From: Brevundimonas aurantiaca
GTDB taxonomy: Bacteria; Pseudomonadota; Alphaproteobacteria; Caulobacterales; Caulobacteraceae
Direction: 5' to 3'
Length of the DNA stretch: 64,000 nt
Assembly: GCF_014199955.1 (NCBI RefSeq)
Contig: NZ_JACHOQ010000002.1
Coordinates: forward strand, 434,001-498,000
Each line of letters begins with the position of its first letter. Within the stretch, counting starts at the first letter, position 1. The position numbers and the translations under genes are program-made. The notes below the pieces were generated by a model. That model was not told the DNA's origin. It saw nothing but the letters and a program-made list of their open reading frames with translations, and did not search any database. This document shows, in pieces, positions 1-6,417 of the stretch.

Positions 1-986
1 GCGTTCTTGGGCTCGGTCAGGATGGTGACCAGGGCCGTTTCGTCCAGATCCTCCAGCGTCGCCAGGACAGGCAGACGGCCGATGAACTCGGGGATCAGGC
101 CGAAACGCATCAGGTCGTCAGGCTCCACCCCCTTGAGGATGTCGCCGGTGCGGCGCTCGTCGATCTCCTTGACCTTGGCGCCGAAGCCGATCGAGGCCCC
201 CTCGCCGCGCGCCGAAATCACCTTCTCCAGCCCGGCGAAGGCGCCGCCGACGATGAAGAGGATGTTGGCGGTGTCGACCTGCAGGAACTCCTGCTGCGGA
301 TGTTTGCGGCCGCCTTGCGGAGGCACGGAGGCGACGGTGCCTTCCATGATCTTCAGCAGCGCCTGCTGCACGCCCTCGCCCGAGACGTCGCGGGTGATCG
401 AGGGATTGTCCGACTTGCGGCTGATCTTGTCGATTTCGTCGATGTAGACGATGCCGCGCTGGGCCCGTTCGACATTGTAATCCGAAGCCTGGAGCAGCTT
501 CAGGATGATGTTCTCGACGTCCTCGCCCACATAGCCGGCCTCGGTCAGGGTGGTGGCGTCGGCCATGGTGAAGGGCACGTCGATGATGCGGGCCAGGGTC
601 TGGGCCAACAGCGTCTTGCCCGAACCGGTCGGCCCGATCAGCATGATGTTCGACTTGGCCAGTTCGACGTCGTTGTTCTTCGTCGCGTGGTTCAGACGCT
701 TGTAATGGTTGTGGACGGCGACCGAGAGGACCTTCTTGGCGTGCGACTGGCCGATGACGTAATCGTCCAGGACGTCGCGAATCTCCTTGGGCGTGGGGAC
801 GCCGTCGCTCGTCTTCTTGAAGCCGATCTTGTGCTCTTCACGGATGATGTCCATGCACAGTTCGACACATTCATCGCAGATGAAGACGGTCGGTCCCGCA
901 ATGAGTTTGCGGACTTCGTGCTGGCTCTTTCCGCAGAACGAGCAGTACAGGGTGCTTTTGGCGTCAGAGCCGGCTGCTTTGGTCAT
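1..986 (-). CDS. clpX: ATP-dependent Clp protease ATP-binding subunit ClpX (3' end outside window)
   Basis: AAA+ unfoldase that recognises, unfolds and feeds substrates to ClpP in the cytoplasm. The leftward frame begins [20 protein letters not shown] and carries the N-terminal four-cysteine zinc-binding domain (CSFC, then CDEC), the Walker A motif GPTGSGKT, a Walker B-like [10 protein letters not shown], and the pore-loop neighbourhood GYVGEDVEN. The start at 986 has an AAGGG Shine-Dalgarno a few bases upstream. The frame is open to base 1, so about the last quarter of the protein is missing. It lies beyond the inverted cicA-like gene from clpP, as in Caulobacter crescentus, so clpX is not co-transcribed with clpP. 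Confidence 0.97.
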   Translation of the reverse strand, partial: MTKAAGSDAKSTLYCSFCGKSQHEVRKLIAGPTVFICDECVELCMDIIREEHKIGFKKTSDGVPTPKEIRDVLDDYVIGQSHAKKVLSVAVHNHYKRLNHATKNNDVELAKSNIMLIGPTGSGKTLLAQTLARIIDVPFTMADATTLTEAGYVGEDVENIILKLLQASDYNVERAQRGIVYIDEIDKISRKSDNPSITRDVSGEGVQQALLKIMEGTVASVPPQGGRKHPQQEFLQVDTANILFIVGGAFAGLEKVISARGEGASIGFGAKVKEIDERRTGDILKGVEPDDLMRFGLIPEFIGRLPVLATLEDLDETALVTILTEPKN

Positions 987-1180
987 AGACCCTTATCTCA
1001 CTCCCGCGGAGCGGACCGAAATGGCCCGATACGCGCTTCCTCCGCGTTGATTCCAGCACTCTGGACGCAAAGGTCTTCAAAAAATGACAATCACCCATCC
1101 CACGTTCCACGACAACCCCGAAGGCGGAGGGGCGAGGTCACGGAAAGGGGATGGATCAGTGTCGTTGGGGATCACGGCGA

Positions 1181-1831
1181 ATGTCTGACATGGGAAGCGT
1201 GCAGGAATTACGCCAGTCCCGGATCAAATCGGAACAGCCGCTCGTCGCCTTCGACTTCGACGGCACCCTGACGATTCGCGACAGTTTCACGCAGTTTCTG
1301 CGCTGGAAGGCCGGTCCGGGCGGCTGGGCCCTGGGTCTGGTCAAGCTGGCGCCGGCCCTGGCGGCCTATGGGCGGGATCGTGATCGGGGGCGGATCAAGG
1401 CCGCCTCGGTCAAGGAATTCCTGGCCGGCATGGACCGCGAAAGCCTGGAGGCCGAGGCGGAACGGTTCGCCGATCTGGTCTGGGACCGCTTCATGCGGCC
1501 GGACGCGCTGAAGGTCTGGAACGACTGGGGCGAGCGCGGCGCCCATCGCGTGATCGTGACCGCCTCGCCCGAGACGACGGTTGAGCCATTCGCCCGCCGG
1601 CTGGGCGCCGAGGCCCTCTTGGGAACGCCCCTGACCTTCGACGCCGAAGGCCGGGTGACCGGCGCCTTCGACGGCGCCAACTGCCGGGGCGAGGAGAAGG
1701 TGCGGCGTCTGAAGGCCGCCTATGGGGAGGATCTGGTCCTGACGGCCGCCTATGGCGACACCTCCGGCGACGCGGAAATGCTGGCCATCGCCCAGTCGCC
1801 GGGGTTCCGGGTCTTCACCCAGCGGCCCTGA
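1181..1831 (+). CDS. cicA: HAD-IB family phosphatase, CicA-like
   Basis: Probable small-molecule or phosphoserine-type phosphatase of the haloacid dehalogenase superfamily, about 216 residues. Seen: motif I FDFDGTLT at residues 24-31 (nucleophile Asp25, acid/base Asp27), motif II VTAS, and motif III YGDTSGD with the metal-binding aspartates. It sits inverted between clpP and clpX; in Caulobacter crescentus this position holds cicA, and the symbol rests on that synteny plus the HAD fold. The start is uncertain: ATG 1181 was chosen, with in-frame ATGs at 1151 (its GGAAAGGGG abuts the codon, too close for good spacing) and 1190. The substrate cannot be told from the sequence. Confidence 0.8.
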   Translation: MSDMGSVQELRQSRIKSEQPLVAFDFDGTLTIRDSFTQFLRWKAGPGGWALGLVKLAPALAAYGRDRDRGRIKAASVKEFLAGMDRESLEAEAERFADLVWDRFMRPDALKVWNDWGERGAHRVIVTASPETTVEPFARRLGAEALLGTPLTFDAEGRVTGAFDGANCRGEEKVRRLKAAYGEDLVLTAAYGDTSGDAEMLAIAQSPGFRVFTQRP

Positions 1832-1837
1832 ACGGCG

Positions 1838-2158
1838 TCAACGGCCGTCTGCGTCCACGTCGAAAACCATGGCCTTCCCGCGCGATGTCGGATCCCAGCC
1901 CGCCTCGATGGCGGCGGTGACGGCGTTGCGCACCGCATCGACATTGACCCGCTGCTTCTCCACGTCGGGCCGGCCGTTGGGACGCAAGGGCGGCGGAAAC
2001 TGGATGATGGCCTCGCGCTTGAAATCCACATGGCGAAGGGAGACGGCCATCCCCTCCCACACCGCCCCGCCGACGGGGCGCGGCTGGCGACGGATTTCCC
2101 AGGCGTAGGTCTCGCCCTCCACCTCGATCGTGCCTGAGGGGTCTCGTGTGAACTGCAT
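1838..2158 (-). CDS. conserved hypothetical protein, 106 aa
   Basis: Not recognised as a named family. A soluble 106-residue protein with no signal peptide or membrane segment. The first 50 residues (FTRDPSGTIEVEGETYAWEI) look like a beta-sheet domain; the C-terminal half has a helical stretch (VDAVRNAVTAAIEAGWDP). It converges on the cicA-like gene with only six bases between stop codons, and is separated from clpP upstream by an intrinsic terminator, so it probably has its own weak promoter or depends on read-through. Codon use matches neighbouring genes. Confidence 0.75.
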   Translation of the reverse strand: MQFTRDPSGTIEVEGETYAWEIRRQPRPVGGAVWEGMAVSLRHVDFKREAIIQFPPPLRPNGRPDVEKQRVNVDAVRNAVTAAIEAGWDPTSRGKAMVFDVDADGR

Positions 2159-2174
2159 CTCGGTTCCGATGGAC

Positions 2175-2208
2175 GAAAAGAAAGGGGCGCGCCGCCAGGA
2201 CGCGCCCC
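2175..2208 (-). terminator. intrinsic terminator after clpP
   Basis: An 8-bp GC stem (GGGGCGCG at 2184-2191 pairing with CGCGCCCC at 2201-2208) with a 9-base loop. On the minus strand it is followed by a T-rich tract (CTTTCTTTT). Confidence 0.75.
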
Positions 2209-2231
2209 CTCATTCTAGCTGAAAACGGGGC

Positions 2232-2879
2232 TCAGGCGCCGGGCGTCTTTATGCCGTCGGCGTCCGCCTGTTCGCGCCGGTCATAGACGTGGTCGACGAT
2301 GCCCCAGGCCTTGGCCTCTTCGGCCGACATGAAGTGGTCGCGATCCAGGGTGCGCTCCACCTCCTCATAGGTGCGGCCGGTGTGATGGACATAGATCTCG
2401 TTCAACCGCTTCTTGGTGTAGCGGATGTCCTCGGCGTGGCGCTCGATGTCCGAGGCCTGGCCGCGGAAGCCGCCCGAGGGCTGGTGCACCATGACCCGGG
2501 CGTTCGGCAGGGCGATCCGCTGGCCCGCCTCGCCGGCCGTCAGGATCAGGGAGCCGGCCGAGGCCGCCATGCCCATGACCACGGTCGAGACCGGGCTCTT
2601 GATGTATTGCATGGTGTCGTAGATCGCCAGCGCCGAGGTCACCTGACCGCCGGGGCTGTTGATGTACATGGAGATTTCCTTCTTGGGGTTCTCCGACTCC
2701 AGGAACAGCAGCTGGGCGCAGATCAGCGACGCCATGCCGTCCTCGAACGGCCCCGTCAGGAAGATGATCCGCTCGCGTAGCAGGCGCGAGAAGATGTCGA
2801 AGGAGCGCTCGCCCCGGCTGGACTGCTCGACCACCATGGGGACGAGGTTCATGTTCATCAGTTCGATCGGATCGCGCAT
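2232..2879 (-). CDS. clpP: ATP-dependent Clp protease proteolytic subunit ClpP
   Basis: Serine peptidase subunit (family S14) that forms the tetradecameric degradation chamber with ClpX or ClpA. The 215-residue length is normal. Catalytic triad by pattern: Ser107 in GMAASAGS, His132 in VMVHQPSGG, Asp181 in [16 protein letters not shown] Shine-Dalgarno precedes the ATG at 2879; an internal Met at residue 8 or 10 is an alternative start. It lies downstream of tig in the same direction, but a terminator after tig and a 160-base gap suggest independent transcription. Confidence 0.97.
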   Translation of the reverse strand: MRDPIELMNMNLVPMVVEQSSRGERSFDIFSRLLRERIIFLTGPFEDGMASLICAQLLFLESENPKKEISMYINSPGGQVTSALAIYDTMQYIKSPVSTVVMGMAASAGSLILTAGEAGQRIALPNARVMVHQPSGGFRGQASDIERHAEDIRYTKKRLNEIYVHHTGRTYEEVERTLDRDHFMSAEEAKAWGIVDHVYDRREQADADGIKTPGA

Positions 2880-2984
2880 GGAGCCTTCTCAAGAATGCGG
2901 GGGAGCGCGCGACTCGCGGTCGCTCGCCTTGTTGTTCTGCATATCGCGTTATGAAGGCCGCCTTACAAGGTGGGGCCCGCATAC

Positions 2985-3014
2985 GAAAAAGGCGGGGATC
3001 GCCGACCCCCGCCT
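2985..3014 (-). terminator. intrinsic terminator after tig
   Basis: A perfect 8-bp stem (AGGCGGGG at 2990-2997 with CCCCGCCT at 3007-3014) and a run of five T on the minus strand immediately after it. Confidence 0.85.
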
Positions 3015-3039
3015 CTTCACGATCCGATGAAGGAGGCGA

Positions 3040-4383
3040 TCAGCCCTCTTCGTCTTCCTTCAGCAGCTCTTCCTTGCTGATGGGCTTGTCGGTGACTTCG
3101 GCCAGGCCGACGATCAGGTCGACGACCTTTTCCTCATAGATCGGGGCGCGCATTTGGGCAGCGGCGTTGGGGTTCTGACGGTAGAAGTTCAGGACGGCCT
3201 GCTCCTGGCCCGGATAGTTGCGGGCTTCCTGCAGCAGGGCGGCGTTCAGCTCCTGGTCGGTGACCTGGACATTGTGGGCGCGGCCGATTTCGGCCAGGAC
3301 CAGGCCCAGGCGCACGCGACGCTCGGCGATCTTCTTGTATTCGGCCTTCAGGTCCTCTTCGGACTTGGCGGCGTCTTCTTCCGGCAGGCGGCCGGCGGCC
3401 TTGTCGGCCTCGACCTGTTGCCAGATGCCGTCGAACTCGGCTTCGACCATCTTGGGCGGCAGGGGGAAGTCATGGGCGGCGTCCAGCTGGTCCAGCAGGG
3501 CCCGCTTCAGCTTGAAGCGGGCGGCGCCGGCGTACTGCTGGTTCAGGTTCTGGCTCAGCAGCTCTTTCAGGCGATCCAGCGATTCCAGACCGATACGCTT
3601 GGCGAACTCGTCGTCCACCTTGGCTTCGACCTCGGCCTTGATGGCCTTCACCTTGATGTCGAAGGTGGCCAGTTTGCCGGCCAGATGGGCGGCCTGGTAG
3701 TTTTCCGGGAAGGTGACCTCGATGGTCTTTTCCTCGCCGACCTTGGCGCCCTTCAGCTGCTCTTCGAAGCCGGGGATGAAGCGGCCCGAGCCGATCACCA
3801 GGTCCGCGTCTTCGGCGGCGCCGCCGTCGAAGGGTTCGCCGTCCAGCTTGCCCAGGAAGTCGATGGTCAGTTGGTCGCCCTCGGCGGCCTTGACGGTCTT
3901 GCCCTTCTTGTCCTCGTAGGACTTGGCCTGGCCGGCCAGTTCGGTCAGGGCCTCGTCCAGATCGGCGTCAGACGCCTCATAGGTGGGGCGTTCCAGCTTC
4001 AGGGTCTTGGGATCGACCGGGGTGAAGTCCGGCATGATCTCCAGCGACATCTCATAGGCCAGGTCTTCCTGACCGGCGATGACCTTGTCCATGTCGGAGG
4101 TCAGCTTCATCTCGGCCGGGGCGGCCGGACGGATCTTGGCCTCGTCCAGAGCCTTCTGGCTGGTCTCGTTCAGCTGGGCGTTGATGATCTCGCCCATGAA
4201 GTCGCGGCCGAAAGTCTTCTTGACGTGGGCGACCGGCACCTTGCCCGGACGGAAGCCCTTCAGCTTCATCTGCGGGGCGACTTCCTTGACGCGGGCTTCG
4301 AGCTTCTCGTTCAGCTCCGCGACGGGAATGGTGACCGCGATCACGCGGCTGAGGCCTTCGTTCGACTTTTCGACGACTTGCAT
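3040..4383 (-). CDS. tig: trigger factor (ribosome-bound chaperone and prolyl isomerase)
   Basis: Ribosome-associated chaperone for nascent chains. The start was set at the ATG giving [20 protein letters not shown] (447 residues), because the ribosome-binding N-domain begins there; the frame stays open ten codons further upstream. Seen in order: N-domain with the ribosome-docking signature GFRPGKVP (about residue 45), FKBP-type PPIase domain (about 155-245, around [14 protein letters not shown] and FIPGFEEQL), and a helical C-terminal domain ending in an acidic tail ([11 protein letters not shown]). Its neighbours clpP and clpX match the usual tig-clpP-clpX linkage. A terminator follows the stop codon. 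Confidence 0.96.
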   Translation of the reverse strand: MQVVEKSNEGLSRVIAVTIPVAELNEKLEARVKEVAPQMKLKGFRPGKVPVAHVKKTFGRDFMGEIINAQLNETSQKALDEAKIRPAAPAEMKLTSDMDKVIAGQEDLAYEMSLEIMPDFTPVDPKTLKLERPTYEASDADLDEALTELAGQAKSYEDKKGKTVKAAEGDQLTIDFLGKLDGEPFDGGAAEDADLVIGSGRFIPGFEEQLKGAKVGEEKTIEVTFPENYQAAHLAGKLATFDIKVKAIKAEVEAKVDDEFAKRIGLESLDRLKELLSQNLNQQYAGAARFKLKRALLDQLDAAHDFPLPPKMVEAEFDGIWQQVEADKAAGRLPEEDAAKSEEDLKAEYKKIAERRVRLGLVLAEIGRAHNVQVTDQELNAALLQEARNYPGQEQAVLNFYRQNPNAAAQMRAPIYEEKVVDLIVGLAEVTDKPISKEELLKEDEEG

Positions 4384-4575
4384 GGTCGGGATTTCTGACG
4401 CTCTGGGGCGCATGAACCGTCGGGACGGTCGGCGCGGAATGGATAAAGCGAGAAGGCCGCCCCGTTTGGAGCGGCGCCTCGAAGCCCGCCCTTATGTCGA
4501 GAAGGGCTCAAAAGGTCAACGCGAGCGTGGGCCGCGGCGGTGGTTTCGCGTCACAGGGGCGGCTAATAAGGCGCC

Positions 4576-5277
4576 ATGACCCAGCCCGCCTCCCCCATCG
4601 GCGTCTTTGTGACGCCCGTCACGCCGCTCCAGCAGAACTGCACCACTGTTTGGTGCACGGCGACCAACAAGGCCGCCGTGATCGACCCCGGCGGGTCGGT
4701 GGATGCGATTCTGGGCGAGGTGACGCGGCGCGGCCTGGTTCTGGACCAGATCTGGATCACCCACGGCCATCTGGATCACGCCGGCGGCGCGGCGGAGATG
4801 CAGGAGAAGACCGGGGTCCAGATCACCGGACCGCAGAAGGCCGACCAGTTCTGGGTCGACCGGATCGTGGAGACCGGCCGGATGTACGGCCTGCCCGAGG
4901 CCCGACCCTTTACGCCCGATCGCTGGCTAGAGGATGGGGATACCGTCAGCCTGGGCGAGACGAGCTGGGAAGTGCGCCACTGCCCGGGCCATACGCCGGG
5001 CCATGTGATCTTCTTCAACCGGGCGGCCCGGTTCGCCCAGGTGGGCGACGTGCTGTTCAAGGGCTCGGTCGGCCGCACCGACTTCCCGATGAGCGATCCG
5101 CCCGCCCTGATCCGCAGCGTGGTGGAGAAGCTGTGGCCCCTGGGCGACGACGTGACCTTCGTGCCGGGCCACGGACCGATCTCGACCTTCGGCGAGGAGC
5201 GGCGGACCAATCCGTTCGTGTCGGATGCGGCGTTGCAAAGGGCGCCGATTCAGAGGGAGCCGGTGGGGCCGGCTTAG
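4576..5277 (+). CDS. MBL-fold metallo-hydrolase (glyoxalase II-like)
   Basis: Metallo-beta-lactamase-fold hydrolase of the hydroxyacylglutathione-hydrolase-like group, 233 residues, soluble. The metal motif THGHLDHAGG places His63, His65, Asp67 and His68; further ligands are in CPGHTPGH, GDVLFKGSVGR and FVPGHGP. The final segment is short, without the glutathione-binding C-terminal domain of true glyoxalase II, so the substrate is open (a general thioesterase is equally possible). Transcribed away from tig; an AAGG lies just upstream of the ATG. Confidence 0.9.
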   Translation: MTQPASPIGVFVTPVTPLQQNCTTVWCTATNKAAVIDPGGSVDAILGEVTRRGLVLDQIWITHGHLDHAGGAAEMQEKTGVQITGPQKADQFWVDRIVETGRMYGLPEARPFTPDRWLEDGDTVSLGETSWEVRHCPGHTPGHVIFFNRAARFAQVGDVLFKGSVGRTDFPMSDPPALIRSVVEKLWPLGDDVTFVPGHGPISTFGEERRTNPFVSDAALQRAPIQREPVGPA

Positions 5278-5278
5278 A

Positions 5279-5572
5279 TCAGCGGCGCATCAGCATGCCG
5301 ATGATCACCCCTATGCCCAGGGCGTAGAGGGTGGTCCGCATCGGCTCGTCGCGGATGCCGTCGCGGGCGGTCTCGACCCGGCCGGCCAGCTTGCTGCGGA
5401 TCATGGCGGCGTCTTCGCGCAGAGCGTGACGCAGCGACGTGGTGTCCTCGAAGCTGCGGGCTTCGCCCTCGGCCAGGATGGCGTCCGCCTGTCGGTCGAG
5501 GCGCTGGGTCGGGCCGTCGTCTTCCGTGACGATGTCATCGGGCGAGGAAGGGGCGATGGGGGTCTGGGTCAT
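5279..5572 (-). CDS. small C-terminally anchored membrane protein, DUF883/ElaB-like
   Basis: A 97-residue protein: charged helical region (residues about 15-75, including SLRHALREDAAMIRSKLAGRVE) followed by one C-terminal membrane segment (TLYALGIGVIIGMLMRR). This layout matches the ElaB/YqjD/DUF883 type of tail-anchored stress protein, though I cannot place it in the family with certainty. The start at 5572 is fixed by a GGAG seven bases upstream; the longer frame has no such site. An EcfG-like promoter lies just upstream at 5598-5622, consistent with general-stress induction. The stop codon is two bases from that of the converging hydrolase gene. Confidence 0.8.
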   Translation of the reverse strand: MTQTPIAPSSPDDIVTEDDGPTQRLDRQADAILAEGEARSFEDTTSLRHALREDAAMIRSKLAGRVETARDGIRDEPMRTTLYALGIGVIIGMLMRR

Positions 5573-5597
5573 GGGAATCTCCGGGGTTCGGACACTG

Positions 5598-5622
5598 AAC
5601 CGGCCCGACCGGATCCAGTTCC
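5598..5622 (-). promoter_or_regulatory. EcfG-type stress promoter for the DUF883-like gene
   Basis: On the minus strand GGAAC (5622-5618), 17 bases, then GTT (5600-5598). This matches the general-stress sigma factor EcfG/SigT consensus of alphaproteobacteria and lies 26 bases before the ATG at 5572. Confidence 0.75.
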
Positions 5623-5647
5623 CCAGGTCCGCCCCCAAAGCCGGGGG

Positions 5648-5672
5648 TGAACATTGGGGTGCGGGCCGCGTT
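5648..5672 (+). promoter_or_regulatory. weaker EcfG-like promoter for the 54-aa gene
   Basis: TGAAC (5648-5652), 17 bases, GTT (5670-5672), i.e. one mismatch in the -35 box relative to GGAAC. The spacing and distance to the ATG at 5694 match the neighbouring perfect copies. Confidence 0.45.
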
Positions 5673-5693
5673 CTCCATTCAGAGGAGAAGACC

Positions 5694-5858
5694 ATGACCT
5701 ATGTCGAACCCACGCCACCCGGAACGCCGCAACCGGAAATCCAGCCCGAGCCGACGCCACAACCCGAGATCGACCCGGCCGACGCTCCGGACGAAATGCC
5801 GCCGATGGAGCCCGGCGGCGGCGGCGAAGGCGATTCCCGCCCCTATGCAGCCGTTTGA
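5694..5858 (+). CDS. small proline/glutamate-rich protein, 54 aa
   Basis: Unrecognised small protein of 54 residues, beginning MTYVEPTPPGTPQPEIQP. Proline and glutamate dominate, with near-repeats (PQPEIQPEPTP, PQPEIDPADAP) and a glycine-rich end (GGGGEGDS). It is predicted to be disordered and very acidic. Support for expression: an excellent AGAGGAGAAG Shine-Dalgarno, a weak EcfG-like promoter upstream, and a position between two other EcfG-linked small genes. The same frame runs further upstream, but without an initiation signal. No function is proposed beyond a possible stress role by context. Confidence 0.7.
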   Translation: MTYVEPTPPGTPQPEIQPEPTPQPEIDPADAPDEMPPMEPGGGGEGDSRPYAAV

Positions 5859-5910
5859 AGTCAAACCACAAAGACGTTCAGATCACGGCTGGTAAAACGA
5901 AGTTACCTAC

Positions 5911-5935
5911 GGAACCGTCACGGAGTCACAGGGTT
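5911..5935 (+). promoter_or_regulatory. EcfG-type stress promoter for the KGG gene
   Basis: GGAAC (5911-5915), 17 bases, GTT (5933-5935), a perfect match to the EcfG pattern. The start codon is 40 bases downstream. Confidence 0.75.
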
Positions 5936-5975
5936 CATTTCGGCAAGCGCAACGGCAGCACTGAAAGGAACACCG

Positions 5976-6197
5976 ATGGACGGCCAGACCTCGCGACCCT
6001 CCGGCGTTTCCAAGCGAGGCTTCGCCTCCATGGATCCCGAACGTCAGCGCGAAATCGCACGCAAGGGGGGCGCAAGCGTCCCCAGCGAAAAACGAAGCTT
6101 CTCCCAAGACCGCAGCCTGGCCGCCCAGGCCGGACGCAAGGGCGGCGAGGCCTCGCACGGGCCGAAGAAGGACGCGGCTTCGAACGAAGCCGAGTGA
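5976..6197 (+). CDS. KGG-repeat stress protein (con-10/GsiB-like)
   Basis: A 73-residue hydrophilic protein with two copies of the KGG stress motif: a SMDPERQREIARKGG block at about residues 18-32 and a DRSLAAQAGRKGGEAS block at about 45-60. KGG proteins are general-stress or sporulation/desiccation-associated in bacteria and fungi; the molecular role is unclear. The start follows GAAAGGA at suitable spacing. A perfect EcfG-like promoter upstream and an intrinsic terminator downstream make this a monocistronic stress unit. Confidence 0.88.
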   Translation: MDGQTSRPSGVSKRGFASMDPERQREIARKGGASVPSEKRSFSQDRSLAAQAGRKGGEASHGPKKDAASNEAE

Positions 6198-6220
6198 CAC
6201 GGCTTCAGTGAGAGTCTGCA

Positions 6221-6255
6221 GGGCGGCGCGTCGAGGATGCGCCGCCCTTTTTCTT
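6221..6255 (+). terminator. intrinsic terminator after the KGG gene
   Basis: A 9-bp perfect stem (GGGCGGCGC at 6221-6229 with GCGCCGCCC at 6239-6247), 9-base loop, followed by TTTTTCTTTT. Confidence 0.9.
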
Positions 6256-6279
6256 TTCCATGCACTCGCCCCCAGGGCC

Positions 6280-6381
6280 GTCATCCTCGGCGTTGTGCCG
6301 AGGATCCATAGGCTCGGTCTTGCAGGGGGCACGACGCCCGGCGCCGGGATTATGGATCCTCGGCACAAGGCCGAGGATGAC
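6280..6381. repeat. nested inverted-repeat element (REP/RIME-like)
   Basis: Two 31-base arms, 6280-6310 and 6351-6381, are inverted copies with one mismatch, around a 40-base centre. Each arm is itself a hairpin (ATCCTCGGC, 5-base loop, GCCGAGGAT). This is the architecture of intergenic palindromic repeats common in alphaproteobacteria. It contains no open reading frame of its own and sits between the KGG terminator and the 3' end of the EgtB-EgtD gene. Confidence 0.8.
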
Positions 6382-6417
6382 GATCTTATCTGTATAGACA
6401 GAAAGGAAGTGGCCCCC

